Part shown: positions 58,640-64,000 of the stretch, one piece after another
How the letters are laid out: every line of letters starts with the position of its first letter
How positions within the stretch are numbered: position 1 is the first letter of the stretch
Assembly (NCBI RefSeq): GCF_020080835.1
Contig: NC_058160.1
Coordinates: forward strand, 6,513,515-6,577,514
Direction: 5' to 3'
Origin: Cotesia glomerata
Lineage: Eukaryota; Arthropoda; Insecta; Hymenoptera; Braconidae
Length of the DNA: 64,000 bases
Program-made: the position numbers and the translations under genes
The notes under the pieces: model-generated
Database searches by the model: none
What the model saw: only the letters and a program-made list of their open reading frames with translations
What the model was told of the DNA's origin: nothing

Positions 58640-60888
58640 TTCAATGCTTTGCGTTGTTATAACCGACTTCCTTTTTCCTTATTTATCTGGAATTATTTAT
58701 GAAAATCGTGTTATTTTTAATGCTAATATTTTATTATGTGCTGAAGACCAGTGCTAGATTGAAGGGGTTTTTTTTTTAAATGTTCACAATGCGTGTGAAA
58801 GATTTAAATCCATGAGAAATACTCTTTTTATTCAGTTATCAACTTCTATAATAATTAACACTGTAATAAATTTTCGGACTGAATGCGGAGTTAATGATTT
58901 TTAATTGATTTACCTCCTCCGGGGGTGAAATTCATACCGAGACGGATTTAAATTAAATTTAAGTAAATTTTTAATTTTAAGTAAATATTTGAAGTAAATT
59001 TTTTATTTCTTTTTTTGAATAAAAATAAAAACTAGTTTTGACTCGTTTAAAAATTCTAATATAAAATGCGTATTTAGAAATTTTAAAATTACAATTAATA
59101 AACGTTTTTTAATTTCTTTCAAAATTCGAATTTTAAATAATCTATTATTGTCATATTGATACTAATTGACATAGTTGTACAATAATTTTTCAATTCCTTT
59201 CGATTTATAAATAATTTTGAAAGAATTACATTTAAATTTGCACAAGTAGAAAATTTTAAAAACTAATTGTTCGTCTCTGCTTCTATATTTATTTTTATTT
59301 ATTTATTTATTCAATTTTAATGCCAAGGCATACATTAAAGCAATAATACATTAATGTTATACACTTTTACGCTAAGTACTTACTAATAACATTAAATGTT
59401 TAAATTATAATATGACACAAAATAAATTGCGCTGTATAATTTATAAATTAAAGGTAAGGTATTGAAATTTTTACAATTTACTTGATTAGTACAATTTTCA
59501 ACATAAAAATATTAAAATATTAAAACTAGCTCACTGTTTGAAAATTACTATCGACATTTTCAAAAAATTACTGAAAAGTCCTACAGAGTATTAAAATTTT
59601 GATAGTTTTTATGATAGTTAAAAAATAAAATTCTTGTAGACTTAACGTTAATTGTCTGAGGGTATGGGTACATTTTTAACCAGATGTCAAACGTAATATT
59701 ATAAGGTCATGATCCTCACTCTTGCTTATATTCGAAATAAGATTCAAACAGCCCTAATTATGACAGAATCTTCTACTTACTAACATCGATCCAAAATCTC
59801 TACGATTCAATTCTGGAATAATTTTTTACTATAACTATTATTAAACATTTGAACTAATTTATTCTGCTGAAAGAGTAACACTAACTATATATTTTTAAAG
59901 ATTTCTGGTTAAAAAAAGGTACAAAAATCACAAGTCTAAGAAAAGAACTACTTTTTAACATTTCGAGATTCGTAATGATCTTTATTAAATTATAAAGTTA
60001 CGAGCTCGTAAATTTCTAGCGCTCCATTCAGTAAGTTAACAGCGTTTTCAAACGATACAAAGTCACGCAGACTTATAGGGTAAGGTCCAGGCAAACGACG
60101 GTAAGAAAGATTGATGTAATCCCCGGCCTATTATTTCCCTCGTTTAATATTTTTTTACACTCAAAGTTATTTTTTCGATTATATTTACTTTAAGCTTCAT
60201 CTCTGGCAGTATATTTTAAATTTCTTCCGTCCATCTTCCATAGTTTTCTGAGCCTCAAGTCGTACGACACGCAGTCACGCAATACCGGGATTCTCTCACA
60301 TTTTAAAATTATTCATCTTCATAAACTATATAATTAAATTGAAAAACTTATCTTGCGATTGACAGCAGCATGTCCCCATCGATTAGCTACTTCACCACTC
60401 GATGATAGATGTCACTAGCAGTGGTCGCTCTCGCAAGCTCGGGGGTAAAAAAACCAACAGACTTTGCAATGTAAATTACTCGGGGTCACGAAAGTGGAAG
60501 TTAACCTCCTGTTATGTCGAGAGGGCTTCTATCCATATTGATTAGTTTTCATCGCTAATACTAATCTTTATTTTTGGTTCAAGACTAAATTCTCGCTTTG
60601 CAGATGCTGCGAATTAGCTATTTTACATACGGCTCTTCTTTGGAAAGTTATGAACATTAAAAAAAAATTACTAATGATAGTGAATCTTTCTTCTGTTGTT
60701 TTTTCCCATAGAATTTTTTGGTAGACCAACTCTTGCAAAAATTTTCTGATACGGCCAATTTTTATTTATGACCATTTATAAGTTTTATAGTTGATTAAAC
60801 CAAAAACTCATTTCAGATAAATTTCTTAAGAGAATAAAAAAATTATTTTTATTTTAAAATAACATTTCAAAGTTAACTTTATTGTAAG
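58640..60888. other. AT-rich noncoding stretch
   Basis: A G+C-richer patch at about 60360-60540. At 60601 an acceptor CTTTGCAG precedes an ATG frame of 18 codons (MLRISYFTYGSSLESYEH), but all three frames are open there, so no exon is called. Confidence 0.4.
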
Positions 60889-60890
60889 TA

Positions 60891-61592
60891 CACGGGAAAA
60901 AATTTCTGGGAAAATTTACGATACAAGTATTGTAAAGCTGGACTATACTTTTATTACTATTGATTGTCAAATAATTTAGAAGAAAAAATACTATTTATTC
61001 ATGAAAAAATACGATATTACTATTGTAAAAAGTAAGAGATGAAAATTTCCAGTGCTGCCTCTGTATCTTTCCAATAGAACTATAGCAAATTTTACAATAG
61101 TTAAATTGGAATGTCTCTCAATTAGTGTGAGTGATGGCCGTGCACAGCGCTAGACTCCGAGCTTATGTAAATGTTAAAGGATATGGGTCTTAGGTTACCG
61201 CGGATAGCGTAGAAGGAGAGTCTCTGACTGCCAACACAGAGTTCTGGGTTCGATTCCCAGATAGCACGAAAATGTCGGTTTCTTTTTTCGATTACTGTAC
61301 AGGTACCAATTAGTCCAACCTTCTATCTCTCTCCCTCCCTAATATTTCTTTTAAAAAAACCAACTGTGAATTTTTACAATAGTTGAATTGTAAAGTTCAC
61401 AAACACATATTGTATAATTTGCTCTATAGTATTCGACTTTTTAAGACTCTTGCTAGTCTTATTTGTTGGATAAAATTTACAATAGTAGATCGTAAAAATT
61501 ACTAAATGAGAAGTATAGTCCACCGTTACTATTTTATTTAGTAAAAATTACAATAGTAAAATAGTAAAAACTCCTTCAATTTTCTTTCCGTG
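60891..61592. mobile_element. CACGG-family TIR element (702 bp)
   Basis: Left end CACGGGAAAAAATTTC, right end CTTTCCGTG, with TA outside both (60889-60890 and 61593-61594). Subterminal inverted matches include GGACTATACTT (about 60942) and AAGTATAGTCC (about 61511), and repeated ACAATAGT motifs. The middle holds a tRNA-like segment (61130-61268), flanked by similar TTTTACAATAGTT phrases at 61089 and 61373. Confidence 0.65.
61130..61268 (+). repeat. tRNA-derived (SINE-like) segment
   Basis: TAGCGTAGAAG (61205-61215) fits the pol III A box exactly and GGTTCGATTCC (61247-61257) fits the B box exactly, with normal spacing (42 bases start to start). The T stem CTGGG/CCCAG around TTCGATT is perfect. 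The acceptor and D stems do not pair, so it is not a functional tRNA. Upstream, GATGGCCG...GCGCTAGACTC resembles a Leu/Ser-type tRNA 5' half. A SINE head or tRNA pseudogene is likely. Confidence 0.45.
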
Positions 61593-61612
61593 TAGAGAAT
61601 TCAGCGATTATA

Positions 61613-61844
61613 CACTGATAAAAAATCAATCTGATTGAAAAGCAAAAATCTTGGACCAAACAAATCATTTTAAAAAGTAAAATATTTTAAATCAAGTAGA
61701 AAAGTTTTTAAATTAAGAAATTTTATTTGATTAAAAAATTTTTCATTTTAATTTAAGACGATGAAATTCTTCAAAATGATTTTTTTGGTTCAAGATTTTT
61801 TTTCTTGAATCGTTATTTTTATTTATTTATTGTTTTTTTCAGTG
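61613..61844. mobile_element. CACTGA-type MITE (232 bp)
   Basis: Ends CACTGATAAAAAATCAAT and TTATTGTTTTTTTCAGTG, with TA outside both (61611-61612 and 61845-61846). Inner arms pair: CTTGGACCAAACAAATCATTTT with AAAATGATTTTTTTGGTTCAAG. It starts 18 bases after the CACGG element. Degraded relatives occur at 14285, 26294 and 43430. Confidence 0.75.
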
Positions 61845-61849
61845 TACGC

Positions 61850-62360
61850 CTCCAAGCCATATCAAGTTAAATATGTCCTAATGTGGCCAATTTTAATACC
61901 AGACCATAAAATTGTTTATTTGAATATATCACGCCAAATCAGAAAATTTTCTCTCGAAAATACTGTTTGACTTTTTATTTCAGCAAGTCTTATGAATAAT
62001 GTGTTGAATGAATAGAAAGCGTGATGATAAAATAAGGATTGAAGATTTGACACATAAAAGATAGCATTGATGGACCTACCGCTGCGTAACAAAGTGCGAA
62101 AGTCAAACGCATTGCCGCAGTCCTTAGTCTCGTTTCTCTGATCAATGTGGAGACATCTCAAAGACTCTCTAACTGACTTGACTTGACTAGATGACACCGA
62201 GGTATCTGATCACGCAACCATCCTCAGCATAGTAGAGTACAGTATGTAGTATCCGCGCGTGACTCTCAAGAGAATACAAATTGCTTGTAGCAGTCCCTCT
62301 ACTCATTCCAACGACATCCACTGTCAGCTGACCTGTGCCAAGATATATTGTCTGTTCTTT
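61850..62360. promoter_or_regulatory. G+C-richer island near the right end
   Basis: Contrasts with its flanks at about 62060-62345. On the minus strand GTCAGTTAGAGAGTC is initiator-like (near 62165) and an ATG-like frame (61916-62197) overlaps. GTCAGCTGAC near 62323 is a perfect 10 bp palindrome with an E-box core. It may be a promoter of a minus-strand gene, but no exon chain is seen. Confidence 0.3.
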
Positions 62361-64000
62361 GGTTTTCAATCTTACACCCTGCCCTATCCCTCTTTTTTCT
62401 TTTTTTTTTATCAGATTTTTACTTAGCTCCGCTTGATTTATTTAAATTTTTACGTTTGAGAGGAAATTGTGATATTTCTCGCATAAATGTGCAAGTAATT
62501 TATTTAATAAATGTAAATGGTCATTTACTAAACTATGTTTAATTTAGTATGATGATACGTAGGCAGATATTTATGTCAAGACTTGAATCTTAAAGATAAC
62601 GATAGAACTCGCCCACGTTCTACCAAGAATAGAAATAGATTCGAGGTACTCAGATTCTCATTCGCATTTCACCGTACAATTCTGATTTGATCTAGTATGG
62701 ATGTACACATGCATAACATCCACAATATGTCTAAGTATATGTATGTATACATATGCATAAAAGGAGATTTAGCCTTGAGATCTGCATCTGTAGATCTTGA
62801 TAATGCTCGTCGAGGTGGCCGACAAATATTTGCACGCCTTCACTCTATCGTGTCATCATTTTACCATCTCAATTGAACGTGATTACACATCCATATTACA
62901 ACAACTGAATATTATGTACGCATATTCACTAAACTGGTGATTCTATATACTTATGCTTTATCTTTTATGTTAGAGGTATGGAAAATATGTTAATAAATTT
63001 TTTAAGGGATGTGAAGTAAAACGTTTCTAAGATCACTTTTATGGCTGTTTATTTAATCTTCTTTCATGTAAGTCAAATGTTTCACCAGTATTTTATAAAA
63101 GTATTGAGTAACTTTTGTTAATAGTTATCGAATTTATTATCAAACTTGTAAATTATTATTTTAAATTAAATTTTTTCTGATCAATTTAATGTCCAGAGAC
63201 ATGGCAGTATTTGCACCAAGTACGGTGTGAATCTGCACTATACCTTTAAACATTGCTGTTTTAACTTTTACGATCCTCAGTTAAGATTTTAACTCAAAAT
63301 AAATTTAATCATTTGGGAAAACAAAGAAAATCGTACACCTCAGCATCGTTCAAAATTTAGTATTTTATAGGGTCAAAAGTGACTATACCGGTCCGCGTTT
63401 AAGGTGTACACCATATCATTTAACAAAGTACTTGCACATGAAATATTACCAAACAGTAGTCTATATATTATTACACAGAGTTGACATAAAAAAATCCAAT
63501 CGTTAATATCAATACTAAGTTGTAATTAATGAAATATTTTGATCTACAAGACACAAATTTTGACAACTTGATTATAATTTATCCTTAAAGTTAAATAAAA
63601 TTTAAAAATAATTGACACAGCACATTTGGATCGTGATTATAATTCTTATTTAACGAGTTTTTGTTGCAGATAATTTTTATAGAGTAGACTGTTATTATTA
63701 AAACTTTTAACGATAACGTGTATTTAATCTTCTTGACAAGTTGTGAGTTTATAACAGTTGATTGGAATGATTAATTTGTTTTAAATCACACTTGAAAAGA
63801 AAAAAAAAACAAAATAAACAAAGTAAGGATAAAATTAAACTTTCATTAAATTATAGTTAGCATAAAATTAATGAGGATAGAAAAATATAAAGACAGTGTT
63901 TGAAGATTTGCATTATCATATATTTAATAAATGATTATTAATTATCAATAAGTAACGATAACTAGAGGTTTAAATAATAAAATAAATTTGAGTTTATTAT
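62361..64000. other. AT-rich noncoding stretch to the window end
   Basis: There is a patch of more balanced composition at about 62560-62880. No bounded repeat, supported exon or RNA gene is seen. Confidence 0.45.

Noticed and set aside
58461..58757. 98-codon plus-strand ATG frame over the G+C-rich block
   Set aside because: The opposite strand is also open over the same bases, and the frame tails off into AT-rich DNA with poly-T. It reflects composition rather than a gene.
1..64000. CRISPR array, rRNA or bacterial or phage operons
   Set aside because: No regularly spaced direct repeats, no rRNA-like G+C blocks and no dense long ORFs. The DNA is clearly eukaryotic noncoding.
1..64000. Integrated viral (for example polydnavirus) segment
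   Set aside because: No viral-type gene, segment junction or coding cluster is visible. Raised repeat density alone does not support it.

Overview
The window is very AT-rich eukaryotic nuclear DNA. It has no bacterial-style operons, ribosome binding sites, rRNA or CRISPR array. Short exons bounded by GT/AG sites, arthropod-type initiator motifs (TCAGT), dense small inverted-repeat transposons and two piggyBac-type MITEs point to an insect. A hymenopteran parasitoid is my best guess, but this is an inference from base composition and repeat style, not from a diagnostic gene. No complete, recognisable protein-coding gene lies in the window. It reads as a gene-poor intergenic or large-intron region, and most long open frames are chance openings in low-complexity DNA.

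Layout. 1-9 kb: AT-rich DNA with a 1.05 kb CACGG-ended element carrying a nested foldback (1397-2450), the first of three copies of a near-perfect palindromic MITE (3354-3493), a related TA-flanked element (7370-7600) and two G+C-richer islands (about 5.93-6.26 and 8.37-8.59 kb). The second island holds a small signal-peptide-like ORF on the minus strand. 9-18 kb: a possible plus-strand terminal exon (9554-9634), a dispersed hairpin repeat (11851-12016), a 683 bp foldback with about 230 bp arms (13335-14017) and piggyBac MITE copy 1 (17511-17618). 18-29 kb: mostly featureless, with short hairpins and two MITEs. 29287-32546: the most interesting segment, a 3.26 kb candidate DNA transposon. It has 13 bp TIRs, a 3 bp target duplication (ATA), subterminal GGCC/ATGGC motif clusters at both ends, and a minus-strand spliced gene whose last two exons join in frame.

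32.5-43 kb: palindromic MITE copies 2 and 3, two diverged inverted-repeat copies, and a second spliced minus-strand gene fragment at 41568-41934 whose two exons join in phase and carry a CxxCxxxC motif. 43-55 kb: candidate regulatory islands (44.2-44.9 and 45.9-46.3 kb), and minus-strand terminal-exon candidates at 48422-48502 and 50556-50650. The latter has a strong acceptor and a nearby AATAAA. 55-64 kb: piggyBac MITE copy 2 in reverse orientation, two CACGG elements (one with a tRNA-like segment inside), a CACTGA element, and a G+C-rich block at 58.4 kb that may be an LTR remnant.

The mobile-element layer is the best supported part of this annotation. The same terminal motifs recur with visible 2-4 bp flanking duplications. 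Exon calls rest on open frame, splice sites and phase only, with no homology search, so their confidence is kept moderate or low.
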